A stretch of DNA of 64,000 nucleotides, taken from NCBI RefSeq assembly GCF_022179805.1, contig NZ_BPUO01000002.1:372001-436000 (forward strand), given 5' to 3'. The notes beneath the pieces were generated by a model. The model saw only the letters and a list, made by a program, of their open reading frames with translations. It made no database searches and was not told where the DNA came from. The translations under genes were made by a program, and so were the position numbers. This document shows, piece by piece, positions 46,523 to 56,362 of this stretch (position 1 is the stretch's first letter; every line of letters begins with the position of its first letter). This DNA comes from Cupriavidus pauculus. Its GTDB lineage: Bacteria > Pseudomonadota > Gammaproteobacteria > Burkholderiales > Burkholderiaceae.

Positions 46523-46981
46523 ATGCCCCCGATGTCCAATATCGTGCTTGCCACCGACGGCTCCGCCTTCAGCGATGCCGCCGCGCGTTTTCTGGCCGAT
46601 GGCAAGCTGCTGCAGTCTGGCTTCACGGTGCACGTGCTGCACGTATCGCCCGACGTCACGGGCCAGGTGCGCGCCTTCGTCAACAAGGAAACCATCGATG
46701 CCTGGCACAACGAGGCCAGCGAGAAGGCCATGGCATCGGTCTGCGCGATACTCGAAGGCGCGGGTATTCCGTTCGAATGCCATGCGCTGCATGGCTATCC
46801 GCCCGAGAAGATCCTTGGCCATGCGAAGTCGGTGAATGCTGCCGCCATCGTCATGGGTACCCACGGACGCGGTTCGTTCTTCGATGCGGTACTGGGTTCC
46901 GTCGCTGGGCGCGTGCTGGCGCAGGCCGATTGCCCGGTGGTGATGGTGAAGGCGGCAGACAAGGACAAGCCGACGGCTTGA
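46523..46981 (+). CDS. Universal stress protein (UspA family)
   Basis: A 152-residue UspA-fold protein. It begins MPPMSNIVLATDGSAFSDAA, has the ATP-binding-type segment AAAIVMGTHGRGSFFDAVLGSVAGRVLAQADCPVV in the G-x2-G-x9-G(S/T) layout, and the classical length. AAGGAGA precedes the ATG. It is divergent from the response regulator across a 324-bp gap in which TTTCCG/CGGAAA at 46288-46310 is a loose inverted repeat. Confidence 0.92.
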   Translation: MPPMSNIVLATDGSAFSDAAARFLADGKLLQSGFTVHVLHVSPDVTGQVRAFVNKETIDAWHNEASEKAMASVCAILEGAGIPFECHALHGYPPEKILGHAKSVNAAAIVMGTHGRGSFFDAVLGSVAGRVLAQADCPVVMVKAADKDKPTA

Positions 46982-46997
46982 CCTGAGGGATGACGGA

Positions 46998-48047
46998 CTA
47001 CGCCGACCAGAGCGGCGGTTCGTCCATCAGCGCGATCTGCTCGCGCAGTTCGAGGATGCGATCCTGCCAGTAGCGGGCGGTACCGAACCACGGAAACGCC
47101 GCCGGGAACGCGGGGTCGCGCCAGCGGCTGGCCAGCCAGGCGCTGTAGTGCAACAGCCGCAGCGTGCGCAGCGGCTCCACGAGCCACAGCTCGCGGGTAT
47201 CGAAATCGGCGAAGTCCTCGTAGCCCGCGACGATATCGGCCAACTGGTCCTGCATCGCGGCACGATCGCCTTCCAGCAGCATCCAGATATCCTGCACCGC
47301 CGGCCCCATGCGGCTGTCGTCGAAGTCGACGAAATGCGGGCCCGGTGCGCCACGTCCGCGCGCATCGTCTTCATCGATCCACAGCACGTTGCCGCGATGG
47401 CAATCGCCATGCAGGCGCAGCGTACGCACATCGCCCGCGCGCTCGTAGCAGCGGCGCACGGCGTCCAGCGCCAGGTCCACCGCCGCGCGCCAGGGCGCGA
47501 GCAGGTCAGCGGGAATGCAGTCGTTGGCGATCAGATAGTCGCGCGCGGCCACACCGAACGTTTCGACATCGAGCGCCGGACGTGCGTGATAGGGTGCCGC
47601 GGCGCCGCAGGCATGAATGCGGCCGATAAAGCGGCCCAGCCACGTACGCGTGGCCGCCTGGTCCAGCGCGGGCTCGCGGCCGCCGCAGCGGGGAAACACG
47701 GCAAACCGGAACCCCGCGTGCGTCAACAGCGTGCTGGCGGGTTGCCCGCCCACCGTCGCGGTCAGCGCCGGCACGGCCGGGATCTCGGCATCGGCCAGTT
47801 GCTGCACGAACGCGTGTTCTTCAAGAATCGCCGCGTCGCTCCACCGGCCGGGCCGGTAGAACTTCACGACCAGCGGCGCGGCATCCTCGATGCCCACCTG
47901 CCAGACGCGGTTCTCGTAGCTGTTCAGGGCCAGCAACCGGCCATCCGGATAGAAACCCGCCGCCTCGAGCGCATCGAGGATGCACTCGGGCGTGAGTCCC
48001 GCATAGGGGACGTCGGCGCTGGGCGATGGGTGATCCGGTGCGGTCAT
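46998..48047 (-). CDS. srkA: Stress-response kinase SrkA/YihE
   Basis: A 349-residue Ser/Thr kinase of the YihE family that counters stress-induced death in E. coli. The nucleotide region has VVKFYRPGRWSD near residue 60, the catalytic loop LRLHGDCHRGNVLWIDE near 210, and the metal-binding VDFDDSRMGPAVQDIWM near 238. Full length. It lies 12 bp downstream of rhlE, so the two are probably co-transcribed. Confidence 0.93.
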   Translation of the reverse strand: MTAPDHPSPSADVPYAGLTPECILDALEAAGFYPDGRLLALNSYENRVWQVGIEDAAPLVVKFYRPGRWSDAAILEEHAFVQQLADAEIPAVPALTATVGGQPASTLLTHAGFRFAVFPRCGGREPALDQAATRTWLGRFIGRIHACGAAAPYHARPALDVETFGVAARDYLIANDCIPADLLAPWRAAVDLALDAVRRCYERAGDVRTLRLHGDCHRGNVLWIDEDDARGRGAPGPHFVDFDDSRMGPAVQDIWMLLEGDRAAMQDQLADIVAGYEDFADFDTRELWLVEPLRTLRLLHYSAWLASRWRDPAFPAAFPWFGTARYWQDRILELREQIALMDEPPLWSA

Positions 48048-48059
48048 TGCGGGGTCCCG

Positions 48060-49664
48060 TCAGGGCGCCTTGCGATTGCCGCCAAGCAGCGCGGCTTGCG
48101 GCGCGGGGCGGCGATTGCGGGCCGGAGCGGCCGCCACGCTGTCCTGCGCGGGGCGCGGCGACTGCGGACGTGCCTGTTGCGGACGCGCTTGCTGCGGACG
48201 CTGGCCGGCCGGCTTTGCTGCATTGGCCGTGCCGTTGTTGCCGGCACCATTGCCACCGCCGTTGGCAGGCTTGCGTGCCGCGCCATTGGCATTCCCATTG
48301 GCGCTTCCATTGGCACTGCCGTTGCGGCCGTCGCCACGCGCGGGCTTTGCGGCCTGCGCGGGACGCGCCTGGCGCGGTGCTTCCTGGCGCTGGCCTTGCG
48401 GCGCGCGAGGCTGACGACGTTCGCCGGCGCCGGCATTGCCGCCACCGTTGCCGCGCGGCTGGCCGCCGCCGCGTTGCTGGCGCCCCTTCTGGATCGGCTC
48501 GGCCGCGATGCTCGGGTCCACTTCGAATCCGGGCAGCGACACCTGTTCGATCTGACGCTTGATCAGGCGCTCGATGTCACGCAGCAGGCCGTGTTCGTCC
48601 ACGCAGACCAGCGAAATCGCCTCGCCCTCGGCGCCCGCGCGGCCCGTGCGGCCGATGCGGTGCACGTAGTCCTCGGGCACATTGGGCAGGTCGAAGTTCA
48701 CCACATGCGGAAGCTGGTCGATATCGATACCGCGTGCGGCGATGTCGGTGGCCACCAGCAGGCGCAGCGTGCCGGCCTTGAACTCGGTCAGCGCGCGCGT
48801 GCGGGCCGACTGGCTCTTGTTGCCGTGAATGGCCAGCGCAGACAGGCCGTCCTTGGTTAGCTGTTCCGCCAGGCGGTTGGCGCCATGCTTGGTGCGCGTG
48901 AACACCAGCACCTGGTGCCAGTCATGCTGGCGCACCAGGTGGGCCAGCAGTTCGCGCTTGCGTTCGCGGTCCACCGGGAACACGCGCTGCGCCACGGTTT
49001 CGGCCGTGGTGTTGCGGCGTGCCACTTCGATCGAGGCTGGGTTGTTCAGCAGGCGGTCGGCCAGCGCGCGGATGTCGTCCGAGAACGTGGCCGAGAACAG
49101 CAGGTTCTGGCGCTTGGGCGGCAGGACGTTCAGGACCTTGCGGATGTCGTGGATGAAGCCCATGTCGAGCATGCGGTCTGCTTCATCGAGCACCAGCAGT
49201 TCCACATGCGACAGGTCGATCGTGCGTTGCGACACGTGGTCGAGCAGGCGGCCCGGCGTGGCCACGACGATGTCGACGCCGCGCTTCAGCGCTTCGATCT
49301 GGGGATTGATACCCACACCGCCAAACATCACCATGGATCGCAGCTTCAGGTACTTGCCGTAGTTGCGGACGCTCTCCTCAACCTGGGCGGCCAGCTCGCG
49401 CGTGGGAGTCAGCACCAGGGCGCGCACTTGCGGGCGGGCGCCACGGGGCGCCGGATTGCGCGCGGCGGACTCGGACAGCAACTGCAGCATGGGCAGCGTG
49501 AAGCCTGCCGTCTTGCCGGTGCCGGTCTGAGCACCGGCGAGCAGATCGCCACCTTTCAGAATTGCGGGAATGGCTTGCGCCTGAATCGGGGTTGGCGTGG
49601 TGTAGCCCTGTTCGGCCACGGCACGCGCCAGCTTGTCGGACAAGCCGAGTTCGGAAAAAGACAT
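48060..49664 (-). CDS. rhlE: DEAD-box RNA helicase RhlE
   Basis: A 534-residue ATP-dependent RNA helicase linked to ribosome assembly and RNA decay. The Q motif region ([21 protein letters not shown]), Walker [14 protein letters not shown] near residue 45, DEAD in [15 protein letters not shown] near 160, SAT in [11 protein letters not shown], and [13 protein letters not shown] are all present. The C-terminal 150 residues form a basic low-complexity tail rich in Gly, Asn, Arg and Ala, including [15 protein letters not shown]. Confidence 0.95.
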   Translation of the reverse strand: MSFSELGLSDKLARAVAEQGYTTPTPIQAQAIPAILKGGDLLAGAQTGTGKTAGFTLPMLQLLSESAARNPAPRGARPQVRALVLTPTRELAAQVEESVRNYGKYLKLRSMVMFGGVGINPQIEALKRGVDIVVATPGRLLDHVSQRTIDLSHVELLVLDEADRMLDMGFIHDIRKVLNVLPPKRQNLLFSATFSDDIRALADRLLNNPASIEVARRNTTAETVAQRVFPVDRERKRELLAHLVRQHDWHQVLVFTRTKHGANRLAEQLTKDGLSALAIHGNKSQSARTRALTEFKAGTLRLLVATDIAARGIDIDQLPHVVNFDLPNVPEDYVHRIGRTGRAGAEGEAISLVCVDEHGLLRDIERLIKRQIEQVSLPGFEVDPSIAAEPIQKGRQQRGGGQPRGNGGGNAGAGERRQPRAPQGQRQEAPRQARPAQAAKPARGDGRNGSANGSANGNANGAARKPANGGGNGAGNNGTANAAKPAGQRPQQARPQQARPQSPRPAQDSVAAAPARNRRPAPQAALLGGNRKAP

Positions 49665-49904
49665 GAAAGGACGCTTCGGCCGCCTGTCGCGCAGCAGATG
49701 TGCGCCAATCGTCGGGCGGCTCGGGTAGATAACCGTGCCTGGGTGCAGGCCGGCGGGACGGGTCGATTGCCCCCGCTCCCGGGCTGGAAAGGCCCGTAGT
49801 GTACCAGTCTGTGGAAATGGGCGTACCGGTAGTAGGCTTCAGGTGGCCCTGCGCTATCATGGCGGCCACCCGGTGCCGGCGCGCGCCAGCCCCCTCCCAT
49901 CGCC

Positions 49905-51593
49905 ATGCGGTTCCGTTTTCTCGAAGACCAGGAAGTCACGCTTTTCGCGGCCATCCCCATTGGCCTGCTGGCGGGCATCGTGACCACACTGTTCAAGGAC
50001 GCGCTGGAAGCCAGCGGGCTGGTCATGTTCGGCAAGAACGCCGATATCGTGCTGGTCTTCGCCGGCCTGGCACTGGTGTGGCGCGTGGTGATTCCGATGG
50101 TTGGCGGCGCCGTGGCCGGCGCGCTGGTGGTGGCCGCGCAGCACTATGCGCGCACCGAGACCCTGCCCAGCGAATACATGGAAGCCGTGGCACGCGGGTC
50201 TGGCCGGCTGCCGATCAAGATCACCCTGCTGCGCGCGCTGTCGTCGTTCTGCTCGATCGTATCGGGCAGCTCGGTCGGCAAGGAAGGCGCCATGATCCAG
50301 CTGGCCGCGCTGACCGGCTCGGTCTTTCCGTCGAGCCGCGCCGACCAGGCCGGCGACGACAGCAACATGCGCCGCATGCTCACCGCCTGCGGTGCCGCCG
50401 CCGGTCTTGCCACCGCCTATCACACGCCGTTGTCCGCCGCCGTCTTCGTGGCCGAAGTCGTGTTCGGCGCACTGGCCGTGCAGCGGCTGATGCCGCTGTT
50501 CCTGGCTTCGGTGGCCGGCACGATGGTCAGCCAGTGGCGCGGCGGCCTGGAGCCGCTCTACACCGGGCTTCACATCGGCCCGGACCTGCTCCAGCAGCCG
50601 CACCTGCTGCTGGCCGCCGCCGGCATCGGCCTGATCGCGGGCGTTTCGGGCGCGGTATTCATGCGCGCCAACACGCTGGCCCGCAACGGCTTCCGGCACG
50701 TGCCCGGCGGCCCGGTGGCGCGCCTGGCGCTGGGTGGCCTGCTGGTGGGGCTGCTGGCCACCGTGGTGCCCGAGGTGGTGGGCAACGGCTACTACACGAT
50801 CCAGACGATCCTGCGCAACGAACCGCTCTCGGTGGCGGTCTGGGGCGTGCTGCTGGCCAAGCTCGTGGCCACCGTGGTCAGCATGGGCTCCGGCGCCATT
50901 GGCGGTGTGTTCACGCCGTCGATGTTCGTGGGCGCGGCGCTGGGCCAACTGGTGGCGCTTGGCATCCCGGGCGGGACCGATACGCCGGTGCTGCCACTGG
51001 TGGGGATGACGGCTTTCCTGGCCGCCACCAGCCAGGCGCCGCTGATGTCGATCCTGATGGTGTTCGAGATGACGCTGGCGCCCACGCTGTTGCTGCCGCT
51101 GATGATCGGCGCGGTGGCGGCGTACTACACGGCGTCGCGCTGCCAGACGCTGTCGCTGTACAGCGTGGTTGTGGAGCGCGCCCAGGCCAGCGCCGCCGTG
51201 GAACGCGCGCGCGGGTTGCGCCTGGCCGGGCTGTGCGATCCGACGAACACGGTCATCGACCCCACTGCTTCGGTGGCGCAGGCAGCGGACAAGTTCGCCG
51301 AAACCGGCACGCGCTACCTGTACCTAGTGGACGCCGCCGGCACGCTGCTGGGCGCCATCTCGATCCACGCCGTCCAGCGCGCGCAGCGCGAGGCGCCGGA
51401 TGCCACGCTGCTGTCGCTGGGCGACCTCTGCTTCCCCTGCCTGACCCCCGACTCGCGCCTGCGCGATGCGCTGGCCATCTTCTCGGAACATGGCATCAAC
51501 CGCATCCCACTGGTGCGCGATGCCGCCAGCCGCGAACTGATGGGCACCGTATCCAAGCAGCGCGTGCTGCAAGAGGCATCCTGCCTGTTCTAG
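49905..51593 (+). CDS. clcB: ClC chloride channel/transporter with C-terminal CBS pair
   Basis: A 562-residue ClC family membrane protein with about 12-14 helices. The permeation motifs read VSGSSVGKEGAMIQLAAL (in place of GREGP) near residue 110 and GSGAIGGVFTPSMFVGAALGQ near 325. A CBS-domain pair fills residues 430-555 (CDPTNTVIDPTASVAQAADKF and LCFPCLTPDSRLRDALAIF). It may exchange Cl-/H+ or conduct Cl-. Divergent from rhlE. Confidence 0.9.
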   Translation: MRFRFLEDQEVTLFAAIPIGLLAGIVTTLFKDALEASGLVMFGKNADIVLVFAGLALVWRVVIPMVGGAVAGALVVAAQHYARTETLPSEYMEAVARGSGRLPIKITLLRALSSFCSIVSGSSVGKEGAMIQLAALTGSVFPSSRADQAGDDSNMRRMLTACGAAAGLATAYHTPLSAAVFVAEVVFGALAVQRLMPLFLASVAGTMVSQWRGGLEPLYTGLHIGPDLLQQPHLLLAAAGIGLIAGVSGAVFMRANTLARNGFRHVPGGPVARLALGGLLVGLLATVVPEVVGNGYYTIQTILRNEPLSVAVWGVLLAKLVATVVSMGSGAIGGVFTPSMFVGAALGQLVALGIPGGTDTPVLPLVGMTAFLAATSQAPLMSILMVFEMTLAPTLLLPLMIGAVAAYYTASRCQTLSLYSVVVERAQASAAVERARGLRLAGLCDPTNTVIDPTASVAQAADKFAETGTRYLYLVDAAGTLLGAISIHAVQRAQREAPDATLLSLGDLCFPCLTPDSRLRDALAIFSEHGINRIPLVRDAASRELMGTVSKQRVLQEASCLF

Positions 51594-51786
51594 GCAGACG
51601 GCTGCCCGCGATCCGGCCGATGTACGGATTGCGCCACACCGCGCAGCCGCGCCGTTCCCCTTCCCGGTCCGCAAACGGGTAAAATCGCCGGCTACCCTGC
51701 CTGCGCAATGTGGCTGCAAGCGTGATGGCGTCCGGCGCCGGCGGTATTCCAATAACGATCGCTGTTTTTCTTTGTCGGGAGCCCTC

Positions 51787-52191
51787 ATGCCGAAGCTGTT
51801 TTCGCGTTCGATGCACGTTGCGTGCGCCGCAGTGCTGCTGTTTGCCGTCGCCCCGGCCATGGCGCAGATCACCACCCAGGCCACGACCCAGGCAGTGCCC
51901 ACGCCCGTCGGCGGCACGCCGATCCGCGTGATCCCCGCCGACGCGCCCATGGCGCGCATGGAACTGGCGCGGCCGTCGGCCACCGACCCGCTGCAGGCCA
52001 AGCTCGACGGCAAGGTCCACGGCGTGGCCCCGGGGTTGCGGCTCTTCAGCACGGACACTGCGCTGATCAACCCGAACACGGTGGCAGGCAAGAAGCTCGA
52101 TGTGCGATACAAGCTCGACCTCTATGGCCAGTTGCTGACCGCGTGGGTACTGACCGATGCGGAAGTCAAGGCGTGGAAGGCCGCGCACTGA
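51787..52191 (+). CDS. Exported hypothetical protein
   Basis: A 134-residue protein with signal peptide MPKLFSRSMHVACAAVLLFA and cleavage near APAMAQ. The mature part has a Thr/Pro-rich start and strand-like segments ending VRYKLDLYGQLLTAWVLTDA. GGGAG precedes the ATG. Function unknown; 63 bp before miaB on the same strand. Confidence 0.75.
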   Translation: MPKLFSRSMHVACAAVLLFAVAPAMAQITTQATTQAVPTPVGGTPIRVIPADAPMARMELARPSATDPLQAKLDGKVHGVAPGLRLFSTDTALINPNTVAGKKLDVRYKLDLYGQLLTAWVLTDAEVKAWKAAH

Positions 52192-52254
52192 CCCATTTCT
52201 GAAACAACCTGTTGTGCCCTGGATGCCCCCAGGTAAACCACTGAGACCGGCACC

Positions 52255-53607
52255 ATGAAGAAGGTATTTGTCAAAACGTACGGCTGCCAGATGAACGAGT
52301 ACGACTCGGACAAGATGGTGGACGTACTGAACGCCACGCAGGGCATGGAGCCCACGGACAACGTCGAAGACGCCGACGTGATCCTGTTCAACACCTGCTC
52401 GATCCGCGAAAAGGCCCAGGAGAAGGTGTTCTCCGAACTGGGCCGCATGAAGGCGCTCAAGGCCGCCAAACCCGACCTGGTGATTGGCGTGGGTGGCTGC
52501 GTGGCCAGCCAGGAAGGCGCCGCCATCGTGTCGCGCGCGCCGTACGTCGACGTCGTGTTCGGGCCGCAGACGCTGCACCGCCTGCCCGACCTGATCAACC
52601 GCCGCCAGAGCACCGGCCTGTCGCAGGTCGACATCTCGTTTCCCGAGATCGAAAAGTTCGACCACCTGCCGCCGGCGCGCGTGGATGGCCCGAGCGCGTT
52701 CGTGTCGATCATGGAAGGCTGCTCGAAGTACTGCAGCTACTGCGTGGTGCCCTACACGCGCGGCGAGGAAGTGTCGCGCCCGTTCGAGGACGTGCTGGCC
52801 GAAGTGGCTGGCCTGGCCGACCAGGGCGTGCGCGAGGTGACGCTGCTGGGCCAGAACGTCAACGCGTATCGCGGCACCATGGGCGGTACCAGCGAGATTG
52901 CCGACTTCGCGTTGCTGATCGAGTACGTGGCCGAGATTCCCGGCATCGAGCGCATCCGCTACACCACCAGCCACCCGAAGGAATTCACGTCGCGCCTGGT
53001 GGAGCTGTACGAACGCTGCGACAAGCTCGTGAACCACCTGCACCTGCCCGTGCAGCATGCGTCGGACCGCGTGCTGATGGCGATGAAGCGCGGCTACAGC
53101 GTGCTCGAATACAAGAGCATCATCCGCCGGCTGCGCACCATCCGCCCCGACATGTCGATGTCGTCGGACTTCATCGTCGGCTTTCCCGGCGAGACCGATG
53201 CCGACTTCGACAAGCTGATGGCCATGGTCAACGAGATCGGCTACGACACGTCGTTCTCGTTCATCTTCAGCGCACGCCCCGGCACGCCGGCCGCCAACCT
53301 GCACGACGATACGCCGTACGACGTGAAGCTGCGCCGCCTGCAGGTGCTGCAGGCCGCGATCGAGGAAAACGTGGTGCGCATTAGCCAGGGCATGCTTGGC
53401 ACGGTGCAGCGCATCCTGGTGGAAGGCCCGGCCCGCAAGGACCCGACCGAACTGCACGGCCGCACCGAGAACAACCGCGTGGTCAACTTTGCGCTGCCGG
53501 GCGTGCCCCTGGCGCAGCGCGACCGCATGATCGGCCAGCTGGTGGACGTGAACATCACGCAGGCGTTCCCGCACTCGTTGCGCGGCGAACTGATCGTGCG
53601 TCAATAA
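52255..53607 (+). CDS. miaB: tRNA-2-methylthio-N6-dimethylallyladenosine synthase
   Basis: A 450-residue radical-SAM methylthiotransferase that modifies A37 of tRNAs reading UNN codons. The N-terminal UPF0004 domain starts [20 protein letters not shown] with Cys ligands, the radical-SAM cluster is CSKYCSYC near residue 157, and a C-terminal TRAM domain follows. It begins the phoH-ybeY-corC-lnt run. Confidence 0.97.
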   Translation: MKKVFVKTYGCQMNEYDSDKMVDVLNATQGMEPTDNVEDADVILFNTCSIREKAQEKVFSELGRMKALKAAKPDLVIGVGGCVASQEGAAIVSRAPYVDVVFGPQTLHRLPDLINRRQSTGLSQVDISFPEIEKFDHLPPARVDGPSAFVSIMEGCSKYCSYCVVPYTRGEEVSRPFEDVLAEVAGLADQGVREVTLLGQNVNAYRGTMGGTSEIADFALLIEYVAEIPGIERIRYTTSHPKEFTSRLVELYERCDKLVNHLHLPVQHASDRVLMAMKRGYSVLEYKSIIRRLRTIRPDMSMSSDFIVGFPGETDADFDKLMAMVNEIGYDTSFSFIFSARPGTPAANLHDDTPYDVKLRRLQVLQAAIEENVVRISQGMLGTVQRILVEGPARKDPTELHGRTENNRVVNFALPGVPLAQRDRMIGQLVDVNITQAFPHSLRGELIVRQ

Positions 53608-53613
53608 GGCGTT

Positions 53614-54609
53614 ATGAAGATTCCAACCGCAGAGTTTGTCGCGCCCAAGGACGACAACACCCGCCTGCAGAACCTGTGCGGGCCCCTCGATGAAAACCTG
53701 CGCCAGATCGAACAGGCGCTGGACGTGACGATCCAGCGCCGCGGCCACCGCATGACGGTGCGCGGCGAGCGCGCGCAGGACGCTGCGCTGGCGCTGGAAC
53801 GCTTCTACAACAACGCCAGGGTGACGCTGTCGATCGACGACGTGCAGCTTGGCCTGGTGGAAGCGCGCCAGATCGCCGCGCATGGTGCCTACCTGCCCGG
53901 CAACGACGACGACGCGCCGACCGAAGTGGGAGACGACTCGCCGGTGCTGCACACGCGCCGCTCGGGCCTGCAGGGCCGCACGGCGATGCAGCGCGAATAC
54001 CTGCGCCACATCCTCGCGCACGACCTGACGCTTGGCGTCGGGCCGGCCGGCACGGGCAAGACCTATCTGGCCGTAGCGTGCGCCGTGGACGCGCTGGAGC
54101 GCGACTCCGTCAAGCGCATCGTGCTGACGCGCCCGGCCGTGGAAGCGGGCGAACGGCTCGGCTTCCTGCCCGGCGACCTGGCGCAGAAGGTGGATCCGTA
54201 CCTGCGCCCGCTGTACGACGCGCTGTACGACCTGCTTGGTTTCGATCGCACGCAGAAGATGTTCGAGCGCCAGATGATCGAGATCGCGCCGCTGGCGTAC
54301 ATGCGCGGCCGCACGCTGAACCACGCGTTCATCATCCTGGACGAAGCCCAGAACACCACGCCGGAGCAGATGAAGATGTTCCTGACGCGGATCGGCTTCG
54401 GCTCCAAGGCCGTGATCACCGGCGACACCACGCAGATCGACCTGCCGCGCGGCCAGAAGAGCGGCCTCGTGGAAGCGCAGCACGTGCTGCGCGATGTGCG
54501 CGGTGTGGCCGTTACACGCTTTTCCAGCGTCGACGTGGTGCGCCATCCGCTGGTGGCTCGCATCGTCGATGCTTACGACGAATATCACGCCCAGCATAAG
54601 GACGCCTGA
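53614..54609 (+). CDS. ybeZ: PhoH-like ATPase
   Basis: A 331-residue PhoH family protein. Walker [18 protein letters not shown] near residue 143 and the Walker B-like [21 protein letters not shown] near 240 are intact, and the KH-like N-terminal domain precedes. In E. coli the equivalent YbeZ acts with YbeY in rRNA processing. It starts 6 bp after miaB and runs to 2 bp before ybeY. Confidence 0.94.
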   Translation: MKIPTAEFVAPKDDNTRLQNLCGPLDENLRQIEQALDVTIQRRGHRMTVRGERAQDAALALERFYNNARVTLSIDDVQLGLVEARQIAAHGAYLPGNDDDAPTEVGDDSPVLHTRRSGLQGRTAMQREYLRHILAHDLTLGVGPAGTGKTYLAVACAVDALERDSVKRIVLTRPAVEAGERLGFLPGDLAQKVDPYLRPLYDALYDLLGFDRTQKMFERQMIEIAPLAYMRGRTLNHAFIILDEAQNTTPEQMKMFLTRIGFGSKAVITGDTTQIDLPRGQKSGLVEAQHVLRDVRGVAVTRFSSVDVVRHPLVARIVDAYDEYHAQHKDA

Positions 54610-54611
54610 TC

Positions 54612-55364
54612 TTGACCAAGAAGTCCCCCGTCACCAAGACGCCCGACGCCACGCGCGTCGTCCTGTTCGATGCCGACGGCCGCGCGCGCAAGGCGTCGGT
54701 CCACGCACTGCGTATCCAGCTGGCCGACGGCCGCAGCCTGACGCTCGACCTCTCGCAAGCCAACGACGGCGTGGTGGCCCTGCTGGCCGAGCACACCGAC
54801 ACGCGCCAGCAGGCCGGCCTCCTAGTACGCCCCGACGACGCCGACACGCTGTCGGTGGCCGTCACCGCCACGCCGATCGTGACCACCACGGGCACGCCGG
54901 CCACGCCGCCCGAAGTGGAGCTTGATGTCCAGTTCGGCGACGGCGCACGCGCCCGCAAGGGCGTGCCGGCGCGCAAGCTGATCGAAAAGTGGGTGAAGTC
55001 CGCGCTCTACGCCGACGCCGAGCTGACCGTGCGCTTTGTCGACGAGGAAGAAGGCCGCGCGCTGAACCGCACGTACCGGGGCAAGGACTACGCGACCAAT
55101 GTGCTCACGTTCGCCTACGCCGAGAGCGCCGACGATCCTGTGACCGGCGACATCGTGCTGTGCTGCCCGGTGGTGGAAACGGAAGCCCGGCAACAGAAGA
55201 AGCCGCTTGAAGCACACTACGCGCACCTGATCGTGCACGGCGTGCTGCATGCGCAGGGCTACGAGCACGAAGACGACGAAGAGGCCGAGGAAATGGAAGC
55301 CATCGAAACCGAAACGCTGCAGGCGCTCGGTTTCAGCGACCCGTATCTGCCGGTGCGCGAGTAG
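54612..55364 (+). CDS. ybeY: Endoribonuclease YbeY with N-terminal extension
   Basis: A 250-residue rRNA maturation factor. The zinc site [16 protein letters not shown] near residue 207 has the three His ligands, and the preceding [18 protein letters not shown] matches the family. A poorly conserved leader of about 100 residues (before [15 protein letters not shown]) is longer than the usual 150-residue enzyme. The start is a TTG at 54612, only 2 bp after phoH, so the true N-terminus may lie further in. Confidence 0.85.
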   Translation: MTKKSPVTKTPDATRVVLFDADGRARKASVHALRIQLADGRSLTLDLSQANDGVVALLAEHTDTRQQAGLLVRPDDADTLSVAVTATPIVTTTGTPATPPEVELDVQFGDGARARKGVPARKLIEKWVKSALYADAELTVRFVDEEEGRALNRTYRGKDYATNVLTFAYAESADDPVTGDIVLCCPVVETEARQQKKPLEAHYAHLIVHGVLHAQGYEHEDDEEAEEMEAIETETLQALGFSDPYLPVRE

Positions 55365-55474
55365 TCACAAAAGGCTGGACCCGTGATGCCGGAGACACTA
55401 CAATCCTGGCGTCACGGGGCTGCAAGCCTTTTAGTGTATGCTTCAGACGATCTCCACCACGCGCTCGCCGCGAC

Positions 55475-56362
55475 ATGAACGACCCCTATCCCAGTTCGAA
55501 ACCTGCCAGTTTCAGGCAGCCGGATCGGCCCCGATCCCTTCTCGAACGCCTTTCGGATTTCATCTCCCCTGAGCCGGACACCCGCGCTGAACTGCTCGAA
55601 GTGTTGCAGGATGCGCACGAGCGCAACCTGATCGATGCCGATTCGCTCTCGATGATCGAGGGCGTGTTCCAGGTATCGGAGCTGACTGCGCGCGACATCA
55701 TGGTGCCCCGTGCCCAGATGGATGCGGTCAACATCGCGGACACGCCAGAAGCGTTCATCCCGTTCATGCAGCAGACCGCACACTCGCGGTTTCCGGTGTA
55801 CGAGGGCAATCGCGACAACATCATCGGCATCCTGCTGGCCAAGGACCTGCTGCGCTACTACACCGACGAGAACTTCGACCTGCGCGAAACGCTGCGCCCG
55901 GCCGTGTTCATTCCGGAGTCGAAGCGACTGAATATCCTGCTGCGCGAATTCCGTATCAACCGCAATCACATTGCCATCGTCGTCGACGAGTACGGCGGCG
56001 TGGCCGGACTGGTCACGATCGAGGACGTGCTCGAACAGATCGTTGGCGACATCGAGGACGAGTTCGATCTGGATGAGGACCAGGACATGATCCTGCCCAC
56101 CGCGGACGGCGCCTGGCGCGTGCGCGGCCTGACCGAGATCGAGCAGTTCAACGAGGCATTCGGCACGGCGTTTTCGAACGACGATGTCGATACCGTGGGC
56201 GGCCTGCTGACCAATCACGTCGGCCACGTGCCGCATCGTGGCGAAATCATCACCTTGCCGCCGATCCGCTTCGAGGTGCTCCGCGCCGACGCGCGCCAGG
56301 TGCACCTGCTCCAGGTGCACCGCGAGGCACCCGCCGACACCAACGGCATGGCCGACGCATGA
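55475..56362 (+). CDS. corC: CorC-type CBS-domain protein
   Basis: A 295-residue cytoplasmic protein linked to magnesium/cobalt export. It has two CBS domains at about 70-200 (TARDIMVPRAQMDAVNI and VVDEYGGVAGLVTIEDVLEQ) and a C-terminal CorC_HlyC transporter-associated domain (GEIITLPPIRFEVLRADARQ). The stop overlaps the lnt start (ATGA), as is typical in this cluster. Confidence 0.93.
   Translation: MNDPYPSSKPASFRQPDRPRSLLERLSDFISPEPDTRAELLEVLQDAHERNLIDADSLSMIEGVFQVSELTARDIMVPRAQMDAVNIADTPEAFIPFMQQTAHSRFPVYEGNRDNIIGILLAKDLLRYYTDENFDLRETLRPAVFIPESKRLNILLREFRINRNHIAIVVDEYGGVAGLVTIEDVLEQIVGDIEDEFDLDEDQDMILPTADGAWRVRGLTEIEQFNEAFGTAFSNDDVDTVGGLLTNHVGHVPHRGEIITLPPIRFEVLRADARQVHLLQVHREAPADTNGMADA

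Noticed and set aside
51496-54597. Very long minus-strand open frame (over 1000 codons) opposite miaB and phoH
   Set aside because: It is antisense to well-defined genes, rich in His, Gln and Arg as expected of GC-rich shadow frames, and has no family motif.
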